A stretch of 47,826 nucleotides of DNA from the NCBI GenBank assembly GCA_003050645.1, contig PEBX01000017.1:1-47826 (forward strand). The letters run 5' to 3'. Of the stretch, positions 34,349-43,368 are shown piece by piece. Source of the stretch: Candidatus Carbonibacillus altaicus (GTDB lineage: Bacteria > Bacillota > Bacilli > Thermicanales > DSM-22653). The notes under the pieces were generated by a model. That model saw only the letters and a program-made list of their open reading frames with translations, searched no databases and was not told the DNA's origin. Both the position numbers and the translations under genes were made by a program. How positions within the stretch are numbered: the first letter of the stretch is position 1; the number at the start of each line of letters is the position of its first letter.

Positions 34349-35448
34349 TTCTTCCGACCTGACTACTACACCGCTTACGAGCACGCCCGATTCTAGGTAT
34401 GCTCGAATGAGTTTGAGAACGCGCTTGTCATTGACCTTCCTAGCCACTTTCGCCATGAGAATGTCGTGATTGACACGGTCAAAGAACTTAGACAGGTCGA
34501 TATCCACCACTACCTTGTGACCTTATTGAATGTATTCCCTAGCTTGACGAACTGCGTCATGCCCCCTCTTTCCCGGCCTAAAGCCATAACTATATGGTGA
34601 GAAGTCCGGGTCGAAGATTGGGGTTAGGACTTGGTTAAGTGCCTGCTGGATGAGACGGTCTATGACGGTGGGAATTCCTAGTTGTCTCGTTCCGCCTGCT
34701 GGTTTGGGGATTTCAACCCGCCGGACTGGACTTGGCTTGTAGGTTCCCTTTAGCAAGGCTTCCTTGATGCTTGCCCAGTTTTCCTTGACATATTGCCGGA
34801 GGTCTTTTAACGTCATGCTATCGATCCCCGGTTCGCCTCCACATGCCGTAATGCCTGAAGCATGTTTTCCCGCTCCAGCATTCTCTGCAGCAGTCCGATA
34901 CCTTCGCTCGGGGCTAATCCTTCGGTTTGCGCCGACCCAAAACTCGGCCCTTGACCCGTGGCCCCCTGTGTATTCACCACATCCTGCCGCGGGAAGGCTT
35001 CTTGCGAAGTATTCTGCTGTCTACGCTTTGAGTTCGAGCTTGCCAAATTCTATCCCTCGCTTCACGTTTGGGCCTTCGCTTTCGTTAGCCACCGGAAGTT
35101 TACTATGCCATCTGCTGACTTCTGCCACTTCAGCCGCACCTTTCGGTGCGGGTTACGAAGTTACTTCGTCCGTGGCAGATCTCTACGGGTAAGAGCGCTA
35201 TCTTTCTCTCCATCCATCTGCTCCATTTACCCGTCGCGGTCTTCGGCAGCAAGGGCTTCGTCTTGTTTTGCAGACTCATCCAACCGCGACTGGCCTCATA
35301 TGGAGTTCGTGTTCCTCAGACCGGAGATTTGCCGCCGGCTTCCTTCGGATTCCGCCTCACGACGGACACCCTTGCCTTAAGCTACGGCTACTGCTGCCTT
35401 CGCCGTTCGGGACTTTCACCCTATAGACAGCGCCCATGCCGGGCGCAC
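34329..35448 (-). mobile_element. Second group IIC intron, 5' half only, inverted
   Basis: On the minus strand the intron begins GTGCGCCCGGCATGGGCGC at 35448, directly after the terminator of the sugar/nucleoside permease gene. It continues with GGGTGAAAGTCCCGAACGG, a long domain I-like region, and ACGAAGTAACTTCGTAACCC before the RT frame. It stops at TPQG near 34335. The same 3' parts are missing as in the first intron. Confidence 0.8.
34335..35046 (-). pseudogene. Second group II intron reverse transcriptase, broken
   Basis: N-terminal frame 35046-34813 (GIGLLQRMLERENMLQALRH, then VEANRG) is joined by a frameshift to MTLKDLRQYVKENWASIKEA and GTRQLGIPTVIDRLIQQALN. An in-frame TAA at 34523-34525 (YIQ*GHKV) follows, then VDIDLSKFFDRVNHDILMAK and EGTPQGS. 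A different lineage from the first RT, judging by divergent residues throughout. Confidence 0.8.
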
Positions 35449-35476
35449 AAAAATATGCCCCTGCACCTGCAGGGGC
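35449..35476 (-). terminator. Intrinsic terminator of the nucleoside operon
   Basis: On the minus strand GCCCCTGCAGGTGCAGGGGC is followed by ATATTTTT, then the intron starts. It lies 30 bp after the permease stop codon. Confidence 0.88.
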
Positions 35477-35505
35477 TTTTGACACTACCAGTTTATACTC
35501 TAAGA

Positions 35506-36357
35506 TTATCCTTCCTTTGAACCTGTGCTGGCAATACCTTCAATAAAATAGCGTTGGAGCACCAAAATCAAGATGATCGGAGGTAAAATCGCAAGGATGG
35601 AAGCTGCAAACATTTCGTTCCAATATGTCGCGAATTCCGTCGTGAAATAACTGATCGAGACCTGAATGACCCGGAGGCTTTCCGATCGTGTCACGATCAG
35701 CGGCCACATAAACGATTCCCACTGATAGATAAACGTCAGCAACGCCGCACTGACCGTGACCGGTTTGCTGAGTGGCAAGATGATCTGAAAAAATATGCGC
35801 AACCAGGATGCCCCGTCTATCCGCGCCGATTCGATAATTGAATCGGGAAGATCTAGAAAAAACTGTCGGAAAAGAAAGATGACCATGCCGTTTGCTATCC
35901 CGGGTATAATCAGTCCTTTATACGTGTCGATCCATCCGAGATTGTTCACGATACTATAAAGCGGAATGGCGATTATCTCAAACGGAATCATAAACGAGAA
36001 CAAAACGATCAGGAACAACAACTCTCTGCCCTTGAATATGAATTTGGCTAACGCGAAAGCGGCCATCGCATTAATAGGCACGCCGAAGAGGACGGTCATC
36101 ATCGTCACATAGACCGTGTTAAAAATGACCCGTCCGAAACCGCGCAAAGCAAACAAATTGTTATACGCTTCCCAGGTAAAATCGACGGGGAAAAAAGTTT
36201 TCCAAGTAATGGGCGAAACGTAGCGGAAAACATCAGCCAGCGGTCGGAAAGACGATACAAGCGCAAAAATCAAAGGAAAGCATACGATGGCCACCAACAT
36301 GAGATGAACCGCGTAAAGCGTGGTTTTCCAAAGCGTGGTTTTCCATTGGTATTTCAA
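35506..36357 (-). CDS. CUT1-type ABC permease, MalG-like
   Basis: 283 residues with six spans and the EAA loop ESARIDGASWLRIFFQIILP near residues 185-205. The start is a TTG at 36357 with GAGGAGG 7 bp upstream. A short direct repeat WKTTLWKTTL lies at the N-terminus. It forms the channel with the MalF-like subunit next to it. Last gene of the operon. Confidence 0.9.
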   Translation of the reverse strand: MKYQWKTTLWKTTLYAVHLMLVAIVCFPLIFALVSSFRPLADVFRYVSPITWKTFFPVDFTWEAYNNLFALRGFGRVIFNTVYVTMMTVLFGVPINAMAAFALAKFIFKGRELLFLIVLFSFMIPFEIIAIPLYSIVNNLGWIDTYKGLIIPGIANGMVIFLFRQFFLDLPDSIIESARIDGASWLRIFFQIILPLSKPVTVSAALLTFIYQWESFMWPLIVTRSESLRVIQVSISYFTTEFATYWNEMFAASILAILPPIILILVLQRYFIEGIASTGSKEG

Positions 36358-36378
36358 CGCAGTACCTCCTCATCTCAA

Positions 36379-37302
36379 TTAATGATCCGCCTTAAATAGC
36401 CTGAATTGGGCAGCGATGACCAGCAAAACGATGGAAAGCAGTATCACAACGAGTGCAGAGGCTCTGCCAAAGTCCGAGTAAACGAAAGCGCTCTTGTAGC
36501 TTTCGTACATCAAGACGTTGGTGCTGTTCTCCGGTCCCCCGCGGGTGAGGAGATACATGGGCGCAAACATTAGAAAGTTTATAATTGTATCCGATACGAT
36601 AACAAAAATCAAAGGGCGTTTGATGAGCGGATACGTCACGTTCCTGAACCTTTGCCATATATTGGCACCGTCGATTGCTGCCGCCTCATACAAGTTTTTC
36701 GGCACTTCCTGCAATCCAGCAAGCAAGAAGATCGCCCAGTAACCGACTCCGCGCCAAGTGGCGATACCAACGATCGACCACAAAGCTTGATCCTTGCTTC
36801 CGAGGAACGGCTGCTGCGGTAGACCAAGTGCATTCAGCATGGAGTTGATGATCCCTTGGTCCTGGTTGAGCATCACATTCCATATCACACTGGCGATCGG
36901 AACGGAAACCGCGATTGGAACATAGTGAACGGAACGAAAAATTCCGATGCCCCTTAAACGGAGGTTCAGTAAAAGGGCTAACAACAACGCCAAAACAACC
37001 TGCAACGGATTAATGACGACATTCATGAGCAAGGTCACTTTAACTGAGTTCCAAAATTGAGGATCGAGAAATAATGTAGTATAATTCCCGAGTCCAATAA
37101 ATTTTTTCCCTGCCCCAACAAAAGTTGGCGCAAATAAGCTTTCCTTTAACGCTTCGATGATAGGATAAAGCTTGAAAATAAATATGCCTAGCATAGCGGG
37201 GAAAAGAAACAGGTACGGAACACTTTTATCTCCCAAAATCCGCTTTGGCCGAAATAAACGAGATGACCCTTTTCTCATGTTTGCATTGCTATTGCTAATC
37301 AA
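36379..37302 (-). CDS. CUT1-type ABC permease, MalF-like
   Basis: 307 residues with six spans (first at PYLFLFPAMLGIFIFKLYPI) and the coupling loop EAAAIDGANIWQRFRNVTYP. The start could be TTG 37302 or ATG 37278. No ATP-binding gene accompanies the permeases in this window, so the transporter probably borrows a shared MsmX-type ATPase from elsewhere. Confidence 0.9.
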   Translation of the reverse strand: MISNSNANMRKGSSRLFRPKRILGDKSVPYLFLFPAMLGIFIFKLYPIIEALKESLFAPTFVGAGKKFIGLGNYTTLFLDPQFWNSVKVTLLMNVVINPLQVVLALLLALLLNLRLRGIGIFRSVHYVPIAVSVPIASVIWNVMLNQDQGIINSMLNALGLPQQPFLGSKDQALWSIVGIATWRGVGYWAIFLLAGLQEVPKNLYEAAAIDGANIWQRFRNVTYPLIKRPLIFVIVSDTIINFLMFAPMYLLTRGGPENSTNVLMYESYKSAFVYSDFGRASALVVILLSIVLLVIAAQFRLFKADH

Positions 37303-37392
37303 GAGATGTCACGACCTTTCTGACATGGAATGGGAGTGGAAAAGTGAGGAAGCTGGGTGTCATCTAACTTCCTCACTTTCCGGCTAGTGTTA

Positions 37393-38745
37393 TTACGGTT
37401 TAACCGCCGATTTGTATTTGACTAACTGTTTGTCGATGATCTCCACTGCGTTGTCAAGAGCTGTTTTTGGGTCAGCCCCATTTTTAATATCCTCAAACGC
37501 GGACCTCAGAATGCTTTCCCACTCCAGATAGCCGGGAGTGCGAGGTCTGAGAACAGCAGTATTTTCGACCTCGTACGAGGCAATCTTGAACACTTGCGAT
37601 TCGATGCTGCCCGGTTCCACTTGCTCGTTTAAGGTTTTCAACAAACTCTTGAGAGCCGGAATTTGCCCGTACTCTTTCAACCAAATTTCAGCTCCTTTTC
37701 CAACCGAAAAGAACTGTATAAACTTCCCAGCAGCCTCCTTCTTATTGGAGTAGGCGGATATCCCCAAGTGCCAACTTCCTGTAGGTGTAACCACTTTTTT
37801 GCCTTCAAAGTACGGGTGATACGAAACGCCTAAGTTGATTTTGTCCTTGAAAATGTGCATCGTGGCAGTGGTGCCGAGGAACATGGCCACTTTGCCCGTT
37901 TTAAAATAGTCCCGGCTCAACTCTTGCGGGATTTTCGGGCTGACTTTCCATGTGTTAAACAAATCGTAGTAAAATATCGAGCCCTGTACCATCGACTCAG
38001 AATTGGTGTAACCTTTTGAGACGAGGCCGTCATCGCTGATAACTTGTTCGGCACCTAAGCTTTGACCCAGCGGCAGCAATTGATACGGCCGATCGATCTG
38101 GTCGAAGGAGAAACCGTAAATATCCGGAGTTCCATCATCGTTGGTATCGTAGGTCAGTTGTTTAGCTGCTTCGACCAATTGCTCCCATGTCCATCTGTGG
38201 CTCGGATCATCTGAAGGAGGCGGTGTAACGCCGCGCTGTTCAAAGAGGTCTTTGTTATAGAATAACACTTGACTGGAAGTGTTCATGGGGGCCGACATCA
38301 GTTGCCCGTTATAAGTGCCGGCTTGCAAGGCAGTATCTAGCCACAATGTCTTCATAGAGTCGTCAAAATAAGGATCCAACGGAGCCAAAAATCCCTTGAT
38401 GGCGTAGTTCGTGGTCAACGGGCTGTCCACTGGAAATACGTCAAAACTCGTCTTTCCGGATTTCATTTGTACTTCAATTGCCTCAAATATTTGAGAGAAA
38501 GGCTGTACTTCAACTTTCACTTTAATATCGGGATTTTCCGCTTCGAAAGCCTCAATGACTTTTTTAGCCTGCTCGGCCCATGCGTCCAATACCAGGAAGG
38601 TGATTTCCGTTGACTCGGTGCCTCCACCACTATTTCCATCTGAAACATTTTGCTGCGAATTCTCGTTCCTATTGTTGCTAAAGCAACCCGACAACAGAAA
38701 AACAAACAATAACGTAACGGCTAAAACGGACAGACCTTTTTTCAT
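37393..38745 (-). CDS. CUT1-type extracellular solute-binding lipoprotein
   Basis: 450 residues with a signal peptide ending at lipobox LLSGC (cysteine near residue 21) and a Ser/Asn/Gly linker. The mature protein has the family-1 solute-binding fold (VIEAFEAENPDIKVKVEVQP, FDVFPVDSPLTTNYAIKGFL, VVTPTGSWHLGISAYSNKKE). Neighbouring nucleoside hydrolases and ribokinase suggest a nucleoside or riboside ligand, although the family is usually sugar-specific. Confidence 0.88.
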   Translation of the reverse strand: MKKGLSVLAVTLLFVFLLSGCFSNNRNENSQQNVSDGNSGGGTESTEITFLVLDAWAEQAKKVIEAFEAENPDIKVKVEVQPFSQIFEAIEVQMKSGKTSFDVFPVDSPLTTNYAIKGFLAPLDPYFDDSMKTLWLDTALQAGTYNGQLMSAPMNTSSQVLFYNKDLFEQRGVTPPPSDDPSHRWTWEQLVEAAKQLTYDTNDDGTPDIYGFSFDQIDRPYQLLPLGQSLGAEQVISDDGLVSKGYTNSESMVQGSIFYYDLFNTWKVSPKIPQELSRDYFKTGKVAMFLGTTATMHIFKDKINLGVSYHPYFEGKKVVTPTGSWHLGISAYSNKKEAAGKFIQFFSVGKGAEIWLKEYGQIPALKSLLKTLNEQVEPGSIESQVFKIASYEVENTAVLRPRTPGYLEWESILRSAFEDIKNGADPKTALDNAVEIIDKQLVKYKSAVKP

Positions 38746-38769
38746 GATGTACTATCCCCCCAGATACAT

Positions 38770-39675
38770 TTATCGATCTAGCAATCTTTGCGTGAACAGA
38801 GACAAAAATCTTGGACTGTCCACATCCAAACAAACCTCAACATTTCCGTCGTCGGCCGGTACGGCAACTGTTTGGCCAGTGGGATGCCGATGATCGTACT
38901 CCACCCAGACGTTCATTTTTCTGGTGGTCACCAAAGAGCGGTCAATCAACAAAGAAACAGCCACCGGATCGTGCATTGCTGTCCAGTCTCTCTGCCGGAA
39001 GTCTAACCATCGTCCCAGGGCATCAGCCAATGCCATGTTAAGCGGATCACCGGATGTTTTCAGCTTCTTTTGCACTTCAGCACTGATTTTGACCTTCAGC
39101 GTCACATCCAATCCAACCATGACGATGGGTGCGCCGCTGCGAAAAACCAAGGATGCCGACTCTGGATCGCTTCTGACATTGTGTTCGGTAACCGGAAGGT
39201 CAGCCCCATTACTGCCAAGTCGACAAACTCCACCCATCAAAATAATTTCCTTGACATTTTGAACGATCTTCGGCTCCCGGATGATCGCCGCTGCAATGTT
39301 GGTCAACGGTCCGATCGTTACGAGCGTAATCTCGCCGGGATGATTCATAATCGTTTCAATGATAAAGTCCACGCCATGCTTGTCCTCGATGTTCAGCTCC
39401 TCTTCGTCTTGAAGCAGCATGCTCTCATGTCCGGCCCAGAAAATTTCCCTGTTGCGGAGTAAGGGATCACGAATGCCCGGATAAACAGGGACTGAAGTAC
39501 ATCCGCCGAGATGCAACAGTTTCTTTGCCACGCGCGAACGAATGGTTACGTCGCCGTATACCGTTGTGATACCCACGATCTGAATTTCCGGAGACCGCAT
39601 CGCCAGTGAGAGTGCCATTGCGTCGTCCACGTCACTGCCAACATCGGTGTCAATAATGATTTTGTTCATGGTCAT
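38770..39675 (-). CDS. Nucleoside hydrolase (first copy)
   Basis: 301 residues from ATG 39675 after GGGGGAG. The calcium-binding signature DTDVGSDVDDA lies near the N-terminus, ITLVTIGPLTNIAAA in the middle, and the catalytic MHDPVAVSLL with its histidine in the last third. Such enzymes split ribonucleosides into base and ribose. Twenty-five bp separate it from the binding-protein gene. Confidence 0.9.
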   Translation of the reverse strand: MTMNKIIIDTDVGSDVDDAMALSLAMRSPEIQIVGITTVYGDVTIRSRVAKKLLHLGGCTSVPVYPGIRDPLLRNREIFWAGHESMLLQDEEELNIEDKHGVDFIIETIMNHPGEITLVTIGPLTNIAAAIIREPKIVQNVKEIILMGGVCRLGSNGADLPVTEHNVRSDPESASLVFRSGAPIVMVGLDVTLKVKISAEVQKKLKTSGDPLNMALADALGRWLDFRQRDWTAMHDPVAVSLLIDRSLVTTRKMNVWVEYDHRHPTGQTVAVPADDGNVEVCLDVDSPRFLSLFTQRLLDR

Positions 39676-39722
39676 GATACTCCCCCTCGTTTTTCCCGCT
39701 CTTCCCTTCAAATCTGAATTAG

Positions 39723-39893
39723 TCAGGATACGCCCCCCTCATCAAGGGCTTCACGTGACTCTGTACCTGAATCGATCACTGCGGTCAGACGCTTTAAATG
39801 CCCGACATTGAAGTGAACATTTATAGGGTGAACTCCATCAACGACAGGCGAAACCTGTTTAACCCCTTTTAAGCTTGTTGGATTGGTTGAGTA
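39723..39893 (-). pseudogene. Unrecognised C-terminal coding remnant
   Basis: Between the two nucleoside hydrolase genes the minus strand holds an open frame of about 55 codons with no start, reading TNPTSLKGVKQVSPVVDGVH, then PINVHFNVGHLKRLTAVIDS and ending in a stop at 39723. It looks like the end of a real protein. I cannot assign the family. It may be what is left of a gene deleted when the operon was shortened. Confidence 0.4.
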
Positions 39894-39900
39894 AAACGGC

Positions 39901-40863
39901 TCAATCCTGAACGGAGCGACGGAGAAGATCGAGAAAACGTCTCCGGTCGGCTTGCAACACCACCTCGACGTTCGGGTCCCGACCGGTCACGCCGAGATGG
40001 TCGACGACCGTCTGTCCTCGGCCCCATTCGCCGCCGAGCTCGACGTCGACGAAAAGGCGGCGGGAAACGGTCGCGATCTCCGGTTCGAGCGCGATCGCCA
40101 CGGTGATCGGATCCGGCAGATTGAACCCTTCCAGGCGCGTCACCGTCCGGCAGAAACGGCTGAGCGCCGCCTGGATGTCCACGACGAAGCGGGCGTACGG
40201 CGTGTCGATCGCCCGAATCGCCTGAGCCTCTTCCGGAGTGATCACCGCGTAGCCGCGCGAGACGTCCCAGCCGACGAGCTTAAGCGGCATCCCTGAGGCG
40301 AAAACGATTTTGGCCGCTTCCGGATCGACCCAGACGTTGTATTCGGCGAGCGGCGTGACGTTGCCAGGTCCTTGCCCCGTCCCGGCCATCATGATCACTT
40401 CTTTTGGCAGCTTGGCGATGCCGGGTTCCCTGATGAGCGCAGCGGCGAGATTGGTGAGCGGGCCGAGCGTGACGACGGTGACTTCACCCGGGTGTCGCTT
40501 GAGCGTATCGATGATGACGTCGACCGCATGACCCGGCGCCGGCGTTTTGCCCGAGAGCGGCAGGCCGATGTCGCCCATGCCGTCTTGCCCGTGGACCCAT
40601 TCCGCGCTCTCCAGCGGGCGAAGGAGCGGTTTCGCCAGCCCCATGTGGACGGGCACGCGCTTTCCTGCAAGCTCGACCGTATACAGCGCGTTTTGGGTGC
40701 CTTGTTCGACGGGCACATTGCCGGCGACCACGGTGATCGCCTCGATCTCGATGACCGGATAGCGCAAAGCCATCAACAACGCGACGGCGTCGTCGGAGGC
40801 CGTATCCGTGTCGATCAAAAAGCGCCGAAGGGCGTCCGCATGCACCGATTTCACCTCCATCAT
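39901..40863 (-). CDS. Nucleoside hydrolase (second copy)
   Basis: 320 residues with DTDTASDDAVALL at residues 18-30, VTVVTLGPLTNLAAALI, MMAGTGQGPGNVTPLAEYNVW and a final-third PDPITVAIAL. The position usually occupied by the catalytic histidine (M-H-D-P) is L-P-D-P here, so specificity or mechanism differs from the first copy. Its DNA is visibly more GC-rich than that copy. The start is uncertain: a 19-bp duplication provides two ribosome-binding sites, and GTG 40845 is an alternative to ATG 40863. Confidence 0.88.
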   Translation of the reverse strand: MMEVKSVHADALRRFLIDTDTASDDAVALLMALRYPVIEIEAITVVAGNVPVEQGTQNALYTVELAGKRVPVHMGLAKPLLRPLESAEWVHGQDGMGDIGLPLSGKTPAPGHAVDVIIDTLKRHPGEVTVVTLGPLTNLAAALIREPGIAKLPKEVIMMAGTGQGPGNVTPLAEYNVWVDPEAAKIVFASGMPLKLVGWDVSRGYAVITPEEAQAIRAIDTPYARFVVDIQAALSRFCRTVTRLEGFNLPDPITVAIALEPEIATVSRRLFVDVELGGEWGRGQTVVDHLGVTGRDPNVEVVLQADRRRFLDLLRRSVQD

Positions 40864-40884
40864 GTGATTTCACCTCCATCATGT
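40847..40884 (-). repeat. Tandem 19-bp duplication of a ribosome-binding site and start
   Basis: GATTTCACCTCCATCATGT occurs twice in a row (40847-40865 and 40866-40884). On the minus strand each copy gives ATGATGGAGGTGAAATC. The upstream copy opens an out-of-frame start, since 19 is not a multiple of 3. Confidence 0.9.
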
Positions 40885-40927
40885 GTATTTTCCCTATCCC
40901 TCATGTGCGTCGTTGATGCGTGCCTCA

Positions 40928-41887
40928 TCATTCGCTCCCAGAGCCGTCTTCCGCCGGGCGACGCGTGCGCCAGGCAAAGTTCCCGTCGACCTCCTCGCGC
41001 CTGGGCATGCCCGCCTGCGCCCCCATTCGGGTCACCTTGAGCGCCGCGACACGGTTGGCGAATTCGATCGAAGCATAAAGCGAGCGTCCTTCGGCGAGCG
41101 CGACGGCAAGCGCGCCGTTGAACGCATCGCCGGCACCGGTCGTATCGACGACGGGAACGTCGTAGGCGGGGACGAAGCGGGCCTCTCCGTCAGCGTTCAA
41201 ATAAGCCACGCCGGCATCGCCGAGGGTGGTGACGATCGCCCTGGCCCCTTGCGCTTTGAGCTTGCGCATCGCCTGGACGACGTCGCTAGGCCGTTCGACC
41301 GGCATCTCGCTGAGCGTCGCAAGCTCCTCGCGATTGGGCGTGAGCACGTCGATGTACGGGAACCACTCCGTCGGGAACGCCTGCGCTGGCGCGGGATTGA
41401 CGATGACCCGCCGGCCGTGCGCCTTCGCCGATCGCGCGGCTTGCGCGACGACAGGAAGGGGGATCTCGAACTGAAGCAGGACGACCTGAGCGGTTTTGAA
41501 TTCTTCTTCCGCCTGCAGCACGTCTTCCGGCTTTAAGGCGTGGTTCGCCCCCGGGTAGATGATGATCTGGTTGTCGCCCTGGGCGAGGGTGATGAGGGCG
41601 ATGCCGGAGGGACCGTCGACGGTCCGGATGCGGTGCGTCGCCACGCCGGCGGTCTTTAAGTTTTCAATCAGCGAGGCGGCAAACGGGTCGGAGCCGACGG
41701 CGCCGAGGAAGACGACGCGCGCGCCGAGCCGGGCGGCTGCCACCGCTTGATTGGCCCCTTTGCCGCCGGGCAGATGATGGAGGGCGTTCGCCAGCACCGT
41801 CTCCCCCATGACCGGAGGGCGCGTCATCTCGGCGACGAGATCCATGTTGATGCTGCCGACGACCAAGATCCTCTTCTCCGCGTTCAA
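40928..41887 (-). CDS. rbsK: Ribokinase (PfkB family)
   Basis: 319 residues with VVGSINMDLV at the N-terminus, the substrate motif GGKGANQAVAAARLG near 42-56, VNPAP in the centre and the ATP/catalytic signature DTTGAGDAFNGAL near 250 with the base Asp. It phosphorylates ribose freed by the neighbouring hydrolases to ribose-5-phosphate. It overlaps the regulator gene by 4 bp. Confidence 0.92.
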   Translation of the reverse strand: MNAEKRILVVGSINMDLVAEMTRPPVMGETVLANALHHLPGGKGANQAVAAARLGARVVFLGAVGSDPFAASLIENLKTAGVATHRIRTVDGPSGIALITLAQGDNQIIIYPGANHALKPEDVLQAEEEFKTAQVVLLQFEIPLPVVAQAARSAKAHGRRVIVNPAPAQAFPTEWFPYIDVLTPNREELATLSEMPVERPSDVVQAMRKLKAQGARAIVTTLGDAGVAYLNADGEARFVPAYDVPVVDTTGAGDAFNGALAVALAEGRSLYASIEFANRVAALKVTRMGAQAGMPRREEVDGNFAWRTRRPAEDGSGSE

Positions 41888-42897
41888 TGCAGGCGCCCCC
41901 TTTGTGTGGAAGCGCGAGCAATCAGCGTGACCTCGAGCGTGTCGACGTGTTCGTCCATGCCGCCGTGTTCGGCAAGGTGAATCAAGCGATCGACGGCACG
42001 GGCGCCGAGCGCGGCGATCGGTTGGGCGATGGTGGAGAGTTCCGGTTCGATCATGGCGGTAAGCGAGATGCCGTCAAAGCCGATGATCGAAATGTCTTCC
42101 GGTACGGCAATTCCGGCACGGTGTAGCGCTTTCAGCGCGCCGATGGCCATCAGGTCGTTGGCGGCAAAAATACCGTCGGTATCGGGCGCTTGTTCGAGGA
42201 TGCGATAAATTGCGTTCATCCCTCCCTCCAAAGTAAAATCGCCTTCGACTATCATAGGCTGCATGTCAAGTCCTCCCTCTTTGATTTCTTCGAGGTAGCC
42301 TTGGAGGCGCTCACGCGCGGGGAGGAGCGCCTGCGGGCCACCGATATGGGCGATTTGGGTCGCGCCTACCTCACGGAGGTGCCGAACGGCGAGCCTCGCG
42401 CCTTTGCGGTTGTCGGCGCGAATCACGGGCGCGGGCGTCACGAGCGCCGGGCGATCGAGGAAAACGAACGGAATCGCAAGTTTTTTCAGCGCTTCGACTT
42501 GCTTCGTCGTGAGCGTATGCGTCGAGATGACCACCCCCTCGATGTATTGCAACTGGAGCATGCGGAGGAAAGCGTTGAAGGAATGTTCTGCTGTTTCTCC
42601 TTCGTCGATGCTCCAGATGACGACGTTGTAGTCTCTGTCGCGGGCGCTGGCTTCAACGGACTTGACGAGCTCGGCGAAGAAGGGGTTGGTGATGTCCGGG
42701 AGCAGGACCGCTATCGTGCTTGTCCGCTTTTTGGCAAGGCCGCGGGCGATCACATTCGGCTCGTAGTCGAGGGCTTCGATCGCGTGGCGAATTTTCTGGG
42801 CCGCTTCCTGGCTGATATAGCCGCTGTTGTTCAAATAGCGTGAGACGGTCGCCACCGATACGCCGGCCAGGCGGGCGACATCGCGGATCGTGGGCAA
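41884..42897 (-). CDS. LacI-family transcriptional repressor
   Basis: 337 residues from TTG 42897 (AAAGGA about 10 bp upstream). The HTH reads TIRDVARLAGVSVATVSRYL and is followed by the hinge. The periplasmic-binding-protein-like effector domain has ADNRKGARLAVRHL, DGIFAANDLMAIGALKAL and IIGFDGISLTAMIEPELSTI. RbsR-like in context, so the effector is probably ribose or a nucleoside. It is the first gene of its own operon and should repress it through the palindrome at 42917. Confidence 0.92.
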   Translation of the reverse strand: MPTIRDVARLAGVSVATVSRYLNNSGYISQEAAQKIRHAIEALDYEPNVIARGLAKKRTSTIAVLLPDITNPFFAELVKSVEASARDRDYNVVIWSIDEGETAEHSFNAFLRMLQLQYIEGVVISTHTLTTKQVEALKKLAIPFVFLDRPALVTPAPVIRADNRKGARLAVRHLREVGATQIAHIGGPQALLPARERLQGYLEEIKEGGLDMQPMIVEGDFTLEGGMNAIYRILEQAPDTDGIFAANDLMAIGALKALHRAGIAVPEDISIIGFDGISLTAMIEPELSTIAQPIAALGARAVDRLIHLAEHGGMDEHVDTLEVTLIARASTQRGRLH

Positions 42898-42916
42898 GAC
42901 GCTCAGTCCTTTCGAC

Positions 42917-42974
42917 TGTAACCGGTTACACATCGTTTGACAACGATTATATCGACCATTTTGATTCATGTCAA
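42917..42974 (-). promoter_or_regulatory. Sigma-A promoter with LacI-type operator
   Basis: On the minus strand TTGACA (42974-42969) and TATAAT (42951-42946) are separated by 17 bp. A perfect 14-bp palindrome TGTAACCGGTTACA (42917-42930), with the central CG typical of LacI/GalR operators, covers the early transcribed region 15 bp after the -10 box. Confidence 0.9.
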
Positions 42975-43090
42975 TACGAAGCGGGTTGTTTAATTTGCAG
43001 TGATCGTGTCGAAAAGAGGAGCTTTTGGTATAATTATCGTGGACAATCAGACAGGCGCTTGGAATCAATCGTAGGGGGACGTAGAGCGTT

Positions 43091-43270
43091 TTGGGTCAAG
43101 CGGATCATCAGAACGAAGCGGAAGGGCTTTTTTGGGAAGGGCACCGGTGGCTTCTAGAAGGAAAAATTGAGAAAGCCCAGCAAGCCTTCCGTAGGTCCTT
43201 GGCGCTCTCCGGGACAATCGCTGCGCGCAACAATTTGGCGCTCTGTTACTTTCTTCAGCATGATTTCCGG
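43091..43270 (+). pseudogene. TPR-like gene, cut by ISLre2 copy B
   Basis: The frame begins TTG 43091, GQADHQNEAEGLFWEGHRWL and has one TPR-like unit (GKIEKAQQAFRRSLALSGTI, then AARNNLALCYFLQHDF). It runs into the left tip of the IS at 43270-43271. The rest of the gene is not on the far side of the IS, so this is also the end of the cargo's own continuous DNA. Confidence 0.7.
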
Positions 43271-43368
43271 GTTAGAGTAAAATAATCATTGGCTGGGATG
43301 CAGGAAAAAGGGCATAAAATGTCGAAAAGAGACCTTGCATCACCCTTGTTTAAAGGAGGTCTCTTTTC

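Noticed and set aside
34154-34510. Independent reverse transcriptase gene
   Set aside because: It is the middle part of a single broken intron RT, separated from its upstream part only by an in-frame TAA at 34523-34525.
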